In this document: one piece after another, positions 17,896-24,957 of the stretch
Layout: each line of letters opens with the position of its first letter
Position numbering within the stretch: the stretch's first letter is position 1
Source of the DNA: a virus
Length of the DNA stretch: 40,736 nt
Direction: 5' to 3' (one strand)
IMG/VR virus record: IMGVR_UViG_3300047476_001065
Coordinates: 1-40,736 of that record
Translations under genes and position numbers: made by a program
Notes under the pieces: model-generated
Database searches by the model: none
The model's input: the letters and a program-made list of their open reading frames with translations, nothing else
What the model was told of the DNA's origin: nothing

Positions 17896-18885
17896 TTAAT
17901 AAAAACTCACATTTACAACTGGTTTTGGTGGATTATTTTGTATATTAGATAAAGTAGAAGTTAAAATATCAACAGCTGCATCTATTCCTGTAGGAATATT
18001 TCCAATGTCAGCCACAATTTGTTCAGCACCAGCGATAACTTGTCTTGTTGCATTTTCAGCTACTGCAATGTTTCTTTGTAATGCTTGAATTTGACCAAAT
18101 AAACCGCCTGTTCCAACATTTGGTATTACAACAGACAAGGCTGATGCGAGAGCATTTCTTAATGCAACCAAACATTCGGCTAATGCTTGTGCAAATATTG
18201 CTGGTAAAGAGGTAATAAATTTTATAAGTAAACTAATATATTTTTCTACTTGAACAATCAATAACGCATTAATTATATAAATTTTTATTATTCTATTTAT
18301 TTCTTTAATAACACTGGCCACATAAGCGGCAGCTTCTCTAATCTGAGTAACAAGAGGACTGCTAAATGTATCACCCAAAGCACCTTCAATTGCTGATCTA
18401 ATCTTCTTCAACTCCGCTTGAACTTCTGCACTTTTTAAAATGATGCTCAATTCTAATGCAGGTGCTCCTAATTGTAAGTTAGGTACTTCAATGCCATCAA
18501 CTGTTGTGATTGTAGTTCTTTTTGGTTGTGGAATTCCTACTGGTTCACAAAGATGATGTTGATGTTTATTTGAAAAATTAATACTTGTAACTATATTGAC
18601 TTTTTTGGTTGAGGTATTTGATGTTGTTGTTCCACTTAATACAGAGGCCACACCACCCTGAATACCAGGAATACCTTCACTTATTTTAGGATCATAAGGT
18701 GATGCTGGAACAGTCGCAGTATATTCTAATACACCTCTAGCAATATTTGGTATAGTTTGAAAACCTTTAAGAGAACCATCACCATAAAATCTAGATTGTG
18801 GTGATTCACTTTCAATAGTACCATACTTATGTGTATAAGTTACGGGTGCTGGATTGACTGCTGATTTTGAGACAATATTAGTCAT
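17896..18885 (-). CDS. Unknown tail protein between the gp5 OB-fold and spike genes
   Basis: A 329-residue protein. The first 130 residues are Pro/Gly/Ser-rich with little predicted secondary structure. The rest is helical and strongly hydrophobic: INRIIKIYIINALLIVQVEK, then ISLLIKFITSLPAIFAQALA and LVALRNALASALSVVIPNV, followed by Gln/Ala-rich amphipathic helices. It could be a membrane-active or hub-lumen protein. Its place between the two parts of the split gp5 suggests that it links or accompanies them in the central hub. No lysozyme or peptidase motif is visible. The function is unknown to me. Confidence 0.65.
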   Translation of the reverse strand: MTNIVSKSAVNPAPVTYTHKYGTIESESPQSRFYGDGSLKGFQTIPNIARGVLEYTATVPASPYDPKISEGIPGIQGGVASVLSGTTTSNTSTKKVNIVTSINFSNKHQHHLCEPVGIPQPKRTTITTVDGIEVPNLQLGAPALELSIILKSAEVQAELKKIRSAIEGALGDTFSSPLVTQIREAAAYVASVIKEINRIIKIYIINALLIVQVEKYISLLIKFITSLPAIFAQALAECLVALRNALASALSVVIPNVGTGGLFGQIQALQRNIAVAENATRQVIAGAEQIVADIGNIPTGIDAAVDILTSTLSNIQNNPPKPVVNVSFY

Positions 18886-18898
18886 TTAAATTTACCTG

Positions 18899-19315
18899 TT
18901 ATAATCCTAATGAAGCTAAAGCGTCAAGCACTGATTTATTTGTGTCATTAGTGAAATCGGAATTATCATTGCCTTCAGTTGTTTCCGGTCCAACACCAGT
19001 TGTTATTGGATTGAATCCTGAGAAAACACCTAACATACATGGAGCTTGGCCTGACATACCATCTAAAAAGAATCCAAGAACCCAATCTCCAACATGTGGT
19101 GATGAAAATTTGCCTCTTGAATTTAGTGGATATATTGCTTGAGCCCAAGGCAAATCTTTTTCTGGAATTTTTTCTAGAGATTCTTGTGTACCATCACCGT
19201 GCCAACCAAATATTCTAACTTGACATCTACCTGTACCTAATGGATCAACTCGATTTACTATCTCACCAATCCACCAGACAAATCCGTCTTTACCTGCAAA
19301 ACTAATTTCATTCAT
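18899..19315 (-). CDS. gp5: Baseplate hub OB-fold protein, gp5 N-terminal domain only
   Basis: At 138 residues it matches just the first domain of T4 gp5 (575 residues). Shared signs are WWIGEIVNRVDPLGTGRCQV (T4 WFVGVVEDRMDPLKLGRVRV), then RIFGWHG, EKDLPWAQAIYPL (T4 EKLPWMSVIQPI), GDWVLGFFLDG and PCMLGVFSG. The T4 lysozyme domain and beta-helix are absent. The gene stops after an acidic linker (TTEGNDNSDFTNDTNKS). It follows gp27 directly, and gp27 and gp5 form the hub complex in T4. The likely role is an adaptor from the gp27 ring to the separately encoded spike. Confidence 0.88.
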   Translation of the reverse strand: MNEISFAGKDGFVWWIGEIVNRVDPLGTGRCQVRIFGWHGDGTQESLEKIPEKDLPWAQAIYPLNSRGKFSSPHVGDWVLGFFLDGMSGQAPCMLGVFSGFNPITTGVGPETTEGNDNSDFTNDTNKSVLDALASLGL

Positions 19316-19318
19316 ATT

Positions 19319-20722
19319 TTAACCTTTAGCCTTATCAATTGCTTCATTTTGTGTAAATTGTATATTTGGTGCTGACAGACTATCTGTAACAGCTGTTACA
19401 ACACACTTATAAGAACCACGATAATCCATAATGTGTCTAATAGACGATACCATGTATTTACCAGAGTAATATTTATCTATGTTACTGTCTTTTTTATTTG
19501 TTGCTGGATTTAATGATGGTATGTTTAATTTTACTATATCACCAGCTCTCATCATTGGATCACCAGGTATACTAAATTCCACCTTTATATAATTGGCCAA
19601 TCCTAACTGTGCAATTCTATATGGTATTCTTGTCTCAGCATCAATACTAGGTGCAACTGATTGTAAACTTTTTACATCACCTCTAATTAATTGATTAGCT
19701 CTCTGTGCGGAATTAACAATAACTAATTTGACTGATGCATCTGTCATCTCACTTACAGTTTTATCTAATCTATTTTTATAACCAGCAGTAAGTGGATAAG
19801 GGTTTAATGTTAATGGTTTTTTACCACCTTGTGCAGCCAATTTACCATCAATATAATTATCATATTTAAAACCAGTAACGAATTTGTCTTTGGTAAGTGT
19901 ATCAATACCTATAAACTTATTCGCAAATAGGCCACTCATCGAAGCACCTAATGTGTCAAAGTGTTTAACGATTCTACAACTTAACATACTTTTTAAACCG
20001 TAAGGTAGACTCTCTGCACTTTCTGGTTCATATATGTTTTGTGGACTAAATTGATATTCATTGTACACATCTTGTTTATATAATGACTGTAGTGATCTTA
20101 AATGAAAGCCTCTTCTTGTTTCATAAAACATCATATCAGCACCAACATAACCACCATCATTCTTTGATGGTTTGGCATATGTGGCCAACCAATTTATTGC
20201 ATCATAAGGTGTTAAGTTTGGAACAATTAGATTAAAATTACCCTCAGTTAAATCTAAGTCATAAGGTTTAGTTGATCTTAATTCTTCTTCTAAAATATTC
20301 GCAATCATGTCACGAATAGTCATATTAGTATAAGACCTAGCAACTCTCTTTTGTGTTGATAAGAATAGTTCTTCTGAAACAAACTGTATCATATATTCTA
20401 CGTTTGTTCGTGTGTTTTGATTTACTGCCTCAATTTTATAAACTCTAAAATTAACATTAAATTGACCTGGATCATCAGGTGTGGATTTACTGAAAGATAT
20501 ATTAATAAAATTGAAACCATTAATATTAAAATTTTCAATAAAACCGGACGAATCTGTTACTATGACATAACCAGAGAAGGATGGCATGAACAGTTCTTCA
20601 AAAATGGATAATTCTAACATCGATGGTTTAAGAGATATACCTGTACCATCACCTGTTAATAGTAGAACCTCATTGATATTATACTCTTGTGGTTCTGAAA
20701 TACCAGCCGTCTTTTTTACCAT
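19319..20722 (-). CDS. gp27: Baseplate hub protein gp27-like
   Basis: A 467-residue protein between gp53 and the gp5 OB-fold protein. It shows the gp27/gpD hub organisation: LELSIFEELFMPSFSGYVIV near the N-terminus, a second tube-like domain (VNFRVYKIEAVNQNTRTNVE), TIRDMIANILEEEL, LTPYDAINWLATYAKPSKND and a C-terminal domain ending YYSGKYMVSSIRHIMD. Proteins of this type form the trimeric hub that carries the gp5 spike and continues the tail-tube channel. T4 gp27 has 391 residues. The assignment is firm by motif and context, but similarity to T4 itself is low. Confidence 0.85.
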   Translation of the reverse strand: MVKKTAGISEPQEYNINEVLLLTGDGTGISLKPSMLELSIFEELFMPSFSGYVIVTDSSGFIENFNINGFNFINISFSKSTPDDPGQFNVNFRVYKIEAVNQNTRTNVEYMIQFVSEELFLSTQKRVARSYTNMTIRDMIANILEEELRSTKPYDLDLTEGNFNLIVPNLTPYDAINWLATYAKPSKNDGGYVGADMMFYETRRGFHLRSLQSLYKQDVYNEYQFSPQNIYEPESAESLPYGLKSMLSCRIVKHFDTLGASMSGLFANKFIGIDTLTKDKFVTGFKYDNYIDGKLAAQGGKKPLTLNPYPLTAGYKNRLDKTVSEMTDASVKLVIVNSAQRANQLIRGDVKSLQSVAPSIDAETRIPYRIAQLGLANYIKVEFSIPGDPMMRAGDIVKLNIPSLNPATNKKDSNIDKYYSGKYMVSSIRHIMDYRGSYKCVVTAVTDSLSAPNIQFTQNEAIDKAKG

Positions 20723-20724
20723 AA

Positions 20725-21330
20725 TTAAATATTTCCATATAGAAGTTTGAACTGTCTCTGTAAATCTTCTGCAACAGTTTTACTAATCAAGTTAATTGTT
20801 CTTTTTGCTTCATTTACTTGTACTTCATATTGATAATTAGATATGATGGCTTTGTTTACTGAATAATTAACTCTATCTCCTGAAGGTAATATGCAATCTT
20901 TCGAATATACAAGTAGATTATCATATTCATCTTTACCAATTGTTGTAATATCTTCTTGTTTTTCATTTGTCAATAACTCTGTGTATGTTATTGTTTTTTC
21001 ATAATGATGTGGTTGTGCTGCATTTTCAATTGAACCATACTTTTGAATTATGTATTTGTTTAGATTATTTTCACTTATTGGCCAGTCCCATTGTGGATCT
21101 TTTAATAGGTTGGACACCATAACCAACCAATAATCATCAACTGATCCATAATACTTCTCTGCAACTATCTCTGGAGTATCATTCTCTTTTAATGTATACT
21201 CATAATATGATAGTGGACTTTTTATCAACTGAGATACAATATAAACTCTAGTTGTTAAGTCTTTCATATAGATGTTGTTTCCACGTCCATCTGGATACGA
21301 AAGAGTTGGTAAATTTTTGAAATATAACAT
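20725..21330 (-). CDS. gp53: Baseplate wedge protein gp53
   Basis: A 201-residue homologue of T4 gp53 (196 residues), which joins wedges together in the inner baseplate. It has the LysM-like segment ENDTPEIVAEKYYGSVDDYW, then LVMVSNLLKDPQWDWPIS, equivalent to T4 PEELANAIYGNPQLYWVLLMCND. FKNLPTLSY at the N-terminus is the usual opening. A short helix with RTINLISKTVAEDLQRQFK closes the protein, as in T4 (RQIKIIAKSDINSFMNDL). Its start overlaps the gp48 stop (TAATG). Confidence 0.92.
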   Translation of the reverse strand: MLYFKNLPTLSYPDGRGNNIYMKDLTTRVYIVSQLIKSPLSYYEYTLKENDTPEIVAEKYYGSVDDYWLVMVSNLLKDPQWDWPISENNLNKYIIQKYGSIENAAQPHHYEKTITYTELLTNEKQEDITTIGKDEYDNLLVYSKDCILPSGDRVNYSVNKAIISNYQYEVQVNEAKRTINLISKTVAEDLQRQFKLLYGNI

Positions 21331-22328
21331 TAGTAACCCTGTGAGATTTTATTCTTGTCAATAATGGCCATCTCTTTAAATGATAATGTCAAACGAGTTT
21401 GAACAGGAGAACCATCTGGATAGGTGATCCATCCATTTGTTGCATAGTCAACTTCTATATTTTCTAATACACATTCATCTATTTTATGTAAGAATTTATT
21501 TTCGACACCTTTGTATAGGAAATTGATATCGAAAGTTGATGGTAATATAAAGAATTGACCACCTATTCCTGCTGCAGCGTTACCTACTTCTGGTGCAGCA
21601 TGAAATTTGAATAATTGTATAATTTTATTTACGTTTTTGGCTTCTTCTTGACTATAAGGAGTAAAGAGGAAAGTCATTTGAAAAGTTCTCAATGCTGTTG
21701 CTTTAAATAGTAACTGCACCTGAGGGTTGATTGCATAACCTCTACCTTTGAGTAATATATCAATAGGTATTGCACCACCAACCGCATCTTTAATAAGTGC
21801 CAATAAGTTTGGATTAGTTGCAGCTGATATGAAACTAACACTATCACGGCCTATACCAGACATATAATCCTTTACATCACCACCTAGACCTGCAATTCCT
21901 TGGCCATATTTTGGGATAGTATAATCATTCAGGTCATCTTCTTGATATGCGTTGGTATACGAAGTCTGTACTGTATCTGGCATATACAGTTGAATAGATC
22001 CAGCTAATCTTTTTCTCTCGGGAGAAATTTTAAATCCAGTATCAATATTATTGAATCTGCCGATGGTAAACGATTCAGTAGTTTTGGTTGTATTAGTATC
22101 ATAATTTGAACTTGCACCAGAACTATATGCCGACTGGTCAATCTGATTGATGAAAAACTGTACTATGTGTTGTTTAGCGTCATCACCACCCAAATCTGAC
22201 GGATATTTAACTACAGTAGTCTGGTACGGATTGTAATCCAAACTGGAAAGTGGACCATAACTAAATGGTTCAGTTGAGTTCGTGGAAATATCCGAACTTT
22301 CTTTGTCAATCGTTATTTTGATAGCCAT
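21330..22328 (-). CDS. gp48: Baseplate tail-tube junction/cap protein gp48
   Basis: A 332-residue protein, the first gene after the late promoter of the tail operon. The C-terminal half has the tail-tube fold signature LFKATALRTFQMTFLFTPYS, then FKFHAAPE and IDECVLENIEVDYATNGWIT, with ETRLTLSF-like ends (QTRLTLSFKEMAII). This is the pattern of T4 gp48 (364 residues), which caps the hub and starts tube polymerisation with gp54. The Ser/Thr-rich N-terminus is variable. There is no strong Shine-Dalgarno site before the ATG, only AAAAAAATAAA. Confidence 0.85.
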   Translation of the reverse strand: MAIKITIDKESSDISTNSTEPFSYGPLSSLDYNPYQTTVVKYPSDLGGDDAKQHIVQFFINQIDQSAYSSGASSNYDTNTTKTTESFTIGRFNNIDTGFKISPERKRLAGSIQLYMPDTVQTSYTNAYQEDDLNDYTIPKYGQGIAGLGGDVKDYMSGIGRDSVSFISAATNPNLLALIKDAVGGAIPIDILLKGRGYAINPQVQLLFKATALRTFQMTFLFTPYSQEEAKNVNKIIQLFKFHAAPEVGNAAAGIGGQFFILPSTFDINFLYKGVENKFLHKIDECVLENIEVDYATNGWITYPDGSPVQTRLTLSFKEMAIIDKNKISQGY

Positions 22329-22357
22329 TTTATTTTTTTGTTAAGAATAGACATATA

Positions 22358-22365
22358 TATTTATA
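22358..22365 (-). promoter_or_regulatory. T4-type late promoter TATAAATA for the tail operon
   Basis: The minus strand reads TATAAATA exactly, the T4 late -10 consensus recognised by the gp55 sigma with gp33 and the sliding clamp. It lies 29 bases upstream of the gp48 start, in the short divergent gap before gp4, and its first base overlaps the gp4 ATG. It is the only perfect copy at an operon head in the left half of the window and would drive the 22-kb baseplate/tail operon. Confidence 0.75.
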
Positions 22366-22802
22366 TGGCTTACTCAGGACGTTTTATACCTAAAAACCCT
22401 CGAAAATATATGGGGGATCACAATAATATCATCTATCGTTCCAGTTGGGAAGCGAGGTTTATGCACAAGTTTGATGTTGAAGAATGGGTTGTTGCATGGT
22501 CAAGTGAAGAAATTATCGTACCTTATGTCTCCCCAGTTGATGGTAGGACACATCGTTATTTTCCAGATTTTGTTATAAAAGTCAGAAATCAACATGGTGA
22601 AGTGAAAACATGGATGATAGAAGTTAAGCCCAAAAAACAAACGATTCCACCAGAAAAGAAAAAACGAGTTACCAAACAATATATTACAGAAGTTACTAAT
22701 TGGGGTATAAATCAAGCAAAATGGCAATTCGCAAAAGAATATTGTCTTGATCGTGGTTGGGAGTTTGTTGTATTCACAGAAGATCAATTACCTAAAGTTT
22801 AA
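22365..22802 (+). CDS. gp4: Head completion nuclease-fold protein gp4
   Basis: A 145-residue homologue of T4 gp4 (gp50), needed to complete packaged heads before tail joining. Clear family motifs are MAYSGRFIPKNPRKYMGD, NNIIYRSSWEARFM, WSSEEIIVPYVSPVDGRTHR and YFPDF. The TnsA-like PD-(D/E)XK core is visible as PDF (Asp68) and IEVKPKK (Glu86, Lys88). An in-frame TTG exists at 22338, but the ATG at 22365 gives the family N-terminus and is used here. It is divergent from gp48 and heads the plus-strand group. Confidence 0.93.
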   Translation: MAYSGRFIPKNPRKYMGDHNNIIYRSSWEARFMHKFDVEEWVVAWSSEEIIVPYVSPVDGRTHRYFPDFVIKVRNQHGEVKTWMIEVKPKKQTIPPEKKKRVTKQYITEVTNWGINQAKWQFAKEYCLDRGWEFVVFTEDQLPKV

Positions 22803-22842
22803 ATAATCGTTTTTGTTTTTCTATTAGTCATCTAGGTCTTAA

Positions 22843-22849
22843 CTAAATA
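22843..22849 (+). promoter_or_regulatory. Possible late promoter variant CTAAATA
   Basis: CTAAATA followed by TTGCA and the ATG of the next gene, in a 52-base gap after gp4. The same heptamer with the same five-base distance to ATG occurs before gp25. CTAAATA is a known late-promoter core in T4-like cyanophages. The distance to ATG would give an almost leaderless mRNA, so its promoter role is uncertain. Confidence 0.4.
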
Positions 22850-22854
22850 TTGCA

Positions 22855-23451
22855 ATGACATCTAAACTTACACAATTAGCTGAACAAAAGACTGCCGCTC
22901 AGGTAAAGAGTCTGTCCGTAGAATCTTATAGGTGGTTACAAAATAAGATTACACAACTTAGGAATCCAGGAGCTATTCCAAAACAGATTGCCAGAGAAAA
23001 GGATAGGTTTGCAACAAGATTTAAACTTGGTGGATTATATTTCTTTTTTTATGATCCAAAGACAAAATCTGAGTTACCTTATTATGATACATTTCCTCTG
23101 GTATTGGTATTGGAAAGATATGCAGATGGATTTTTGGGTTTAAACTTACATTACCTACCGGTAAAATACCGTATTGCTTTTCTAAACAAGTTAATGCCAC
23201 TTGCACTCCTGGACGATTCGGATGAAATCAAACGCATACGAGTCACATATGACATTCTAAGCGCCTCCAGACGTTATAAAGAGTTTAGGCCATGCGTTAA
23301 AAAGTATTTGTACGGTCACATGAGGTCTAGGTTACTTACCGTTCAGCCAAATGAATGGGATGTGGCATCTATGATACCGGTACAACAATTCAAGAAAGCC
23401 AGAACAACACAAATTTGGCATGAATCCATAGAACAAATTAGGAATAATTAA
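22855..23451 (+). CDS. Conserved T4-like phage protein next to gp4 (possible gp2-type DNA end protector)
   Basis: A 198-residue basic protein. The core YFFFYDPKTKSELPYYDTFP, then LGLNLHYLPVKYRIAFLNKL, is a strongly conserved block in T4-like phages of aquatic hosts. The C-terminus is rich in Arg and Lys (RPCVKKYLYGHMRSRLL). T4 places gp2, the DNA end protector, beside gp4 and gp53, which makes gp2 a candidate by gene order. I could not confirm this from sequence, so no symbol is given. It lies between a head-completion gene and a tail-tube-fold gene and is separated from the latter by two bases. Confidence 0.65.
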   Translation: MTSKLTQLAEQKTAAQVKSLSVESYRWLQNKITQLRNPGAIPKQIAREKDRFATRFKLGGLYFFFYDPKTKSELPYYDTFPLVLVLERYADGFLGLNLHYLPVKYRIAFLNKLMPLALLDDSDEIKRIRVTYDILSASRRYKEFRPCVKKYLYGHMRSRLLTVQPNEWDVASMIPVQQFKKARTTQIWHESIEQIRNN

Positions 23452-23453
23452 AG

Positions 23454-24011
23454 ATGCCAACATTAGACATCAAAAATTTCATAAACAGTTTCAATAAAGA
23501 ATTGGCACGACCATCGAGGTTTGATGTATACTTTAATATACCATCTCCTCTTTTACTTAAAGATACTAGAGATCCGGTTTACCTGAATTCACTAGACTTA
23601 TCTTTAAGATGTGAGAGTGCTCAATTACCGAGCAGAACACTTATGACTACAGAACAAAAAATATATGGCATTACAGAAAAGTATCCATATGAAAACTCAT
23701 ACAATGATGCAGAATTTGTATTTCTGGTTAGTGGTGACATGAGAGAGAAGAAATTCTTTGATAAGTGGATCAACCTTGTTAGTCCAAAGTTAACATATAA
23801 TATGAATTACAAGGAAGATTACGCTACAAGTGTAATTGTTAATCAATATAATGTTGCCAACAAATTACAATACTCCGTTGAGTTGCGTAAGGCATTTCCT
23901 ATATCAGTTAATCAACTTGATTTAGATTGGTCATCTGATGGTAGCCACAAGCTTGCTGTGGTGTTTGCATTTAGTGACTGGATTACAGGATCAAGGCAAA
24001 ATGAAACATAA
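23454..24011 (+). CDS. Tail-tube-fold protein (gp19/gp54-like)
   Basis: A 185-residue protein with the T4 gp19 layout: ARPSRFDVYF at the N-terminus (T4 ARPNLFQVEI), the loop QLPSRTLMTTEQKIYGITEK, then YNDAEFVFLV, KKFFDKWINLVSP, YATSVIVNQYN and the end FPISVNQLDLDWSSDGSHKL before VVFAFSDWI (T4 WPTNVGELQLDWDSN ... LALDYWE). T4 gp19 has 163 residues and the initiator gp54 has 320. Location among hub genes (gp26, gp48) rather than with the sheath gene favours a tube-initiator role. The main tube protein gp19 is expected elsewhere in the genome. Confidence 0.78.
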   Translation: MPTLDIKNFINSFNKELARPSRFDVYFNIPSPLLLKDTRDPVYLNSLDLSLRCESAQLPSRTLMTTEQKIYGITEKYPYENSYNDAEFVFLVSGDMREKKFFDKWINLVSPKLTYNMNYKEDYATSVIVNQYNVANKLQYSVELRKAFPISVNQLDLDWSSDGSHKLAVVFAFSDWITGSRQNET

Positions 24012-24037
24012 TGAATAATATATTATAAGGAGTTATT

Positions 24038-24760
24038 ATGGCATTACCAAAAATTGATGTGCCCGTACATGAAGTTGCATTACCAATATCGAAAAAAGTT
24101 TTAAGATACAGACCGTTTTTAGTTAAAGAACAAAAAATATTATTGATGGCGGGTGAATCTAATGATGCAGACACCATCGAAAAAGCAATCAGACAAATTT
24201 TACAGAACTGTTGTTTGGATGAGTTTGATGTTGATGCTTTAAGTTTACTTGACGTAGAATTTTATTTCTTGCATCTAAGAGCTTCATCAGTCGGTGAGAT
24301 GGTAGAAAATAAATATAGATGCCAAAACGTTGTCAATGAACAAGTTTGTGACAACCTTATGGACGCAAACCTAAACATCATAGATTTAAAAGTTACTGGT
24401 ATAGAAGATTATAACGACCTTATTCAATTGACAGATAATGTAGGTGTAAAAATGGTATTACCAAAATACACACTGTTGCGTAAGGCCAGAGATATGGTAA
24501 ACGCCACAGATTTTGTATTTGATTTGATTGTGGATTGTATAGAGTATATTTTTGAAGGTGACCAAATACATTATACTAATCAACTGAACAGAGAAGAACT
24601 TTTAGAATTTGTGGACAGTTTAAATCAAGCACAGTTTGCGAAACTACAGTCTTTCTTTGATAAGATACCAAAATTAGAGAAGAAAGTTGATGTTACATGT
24701 AATAAGTGTGGGTTTGAACATAAAATTGAATATGAAGGAATCGAAAGTTTTTTCGGATGA
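24038..24760 (+). CDS. gp26: Baseplate hub assembly protein gp26-like
   Basis: A 240-residue member of the T4 baseplate family that includes gp26 (208 residues). The start MALPKIDVPVHEVALPISKK, then YRPFLVKEQKILLMA, is characteristic of the family. A likely zinc site is formed by Cys95, Cys104, Cys221 and Cys224 (YRCQN, QVCDN and CNKCGFEHKIEYEG). It follows an AAGGAG ribosome site and its stop overlaps the next start (ATGA). In T4, gp26 and gp51 act together in hub assembly, and the same neighbours occur here. Confidence 0.85.
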   Translation: MALPKIDVPVHEVALPISKKVLRYRPFLVKEQKILLMAGESNDADTIEKAIRQILQNCCLDEFDVDALSLLDVEFYFLHLRASSVGEMVENKYRCQNVVNEQVCDNLMDANLNIIDLKVTGIEDYNDLIQLTDNVGVKMVLPKYTLLRKARDMVNATDFVFDLIVDCIEYIFEGDQIHYTNQLNREELLEFVDSLNQAQFAKLQSFFDKIPKLEKKVDVTCNKCGFEHKIEYEGIESFFG

Positions 24761-24954
24761 TATTTGGTCATGATTCGTTGCAAAATTATTATACAACCAA
24801 TTTTAATTTAATGCAACACCATAAGTACAGCTTAACGGAACTTGAAAATATGCTGCCGTGGGAAAGAGAAGTTTATATTAACCTCTTAATCCAACATATG
24901 AAAGAAGAAAACGAAAGAATTAAGTTACAACAGATGCAAAATCAAAATAGGTAA
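24757..24954 (+). CDS. Small tail/hub assembly chaperone-like protein
   Basis: A 65-residue protein whose start overlaps the gp26 stop by four bases (ATGA). It contains YSLTELENMLPWEREVYINL, then LIQHMKEENERIKLQ. The LPWE(R/I)E(V/I)Y pattern with a charged helix is usual for small proteins following gp26-type or tape-measure-chaperone genes in contractile-tailed phages. T4 gp51 is much longer (249 residues), so gp51 is only a functional analogue by position. It is followed after three bases by the M23 protein gene. Confidence 0.7.
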   Translation: MIFGHDSLQNYYTTNFNLMQHHKYSLTELENMLPWEREVYINLLIQHMKEENERIKLQQMQNQNR

Positions 24955-24957
24955 AAA

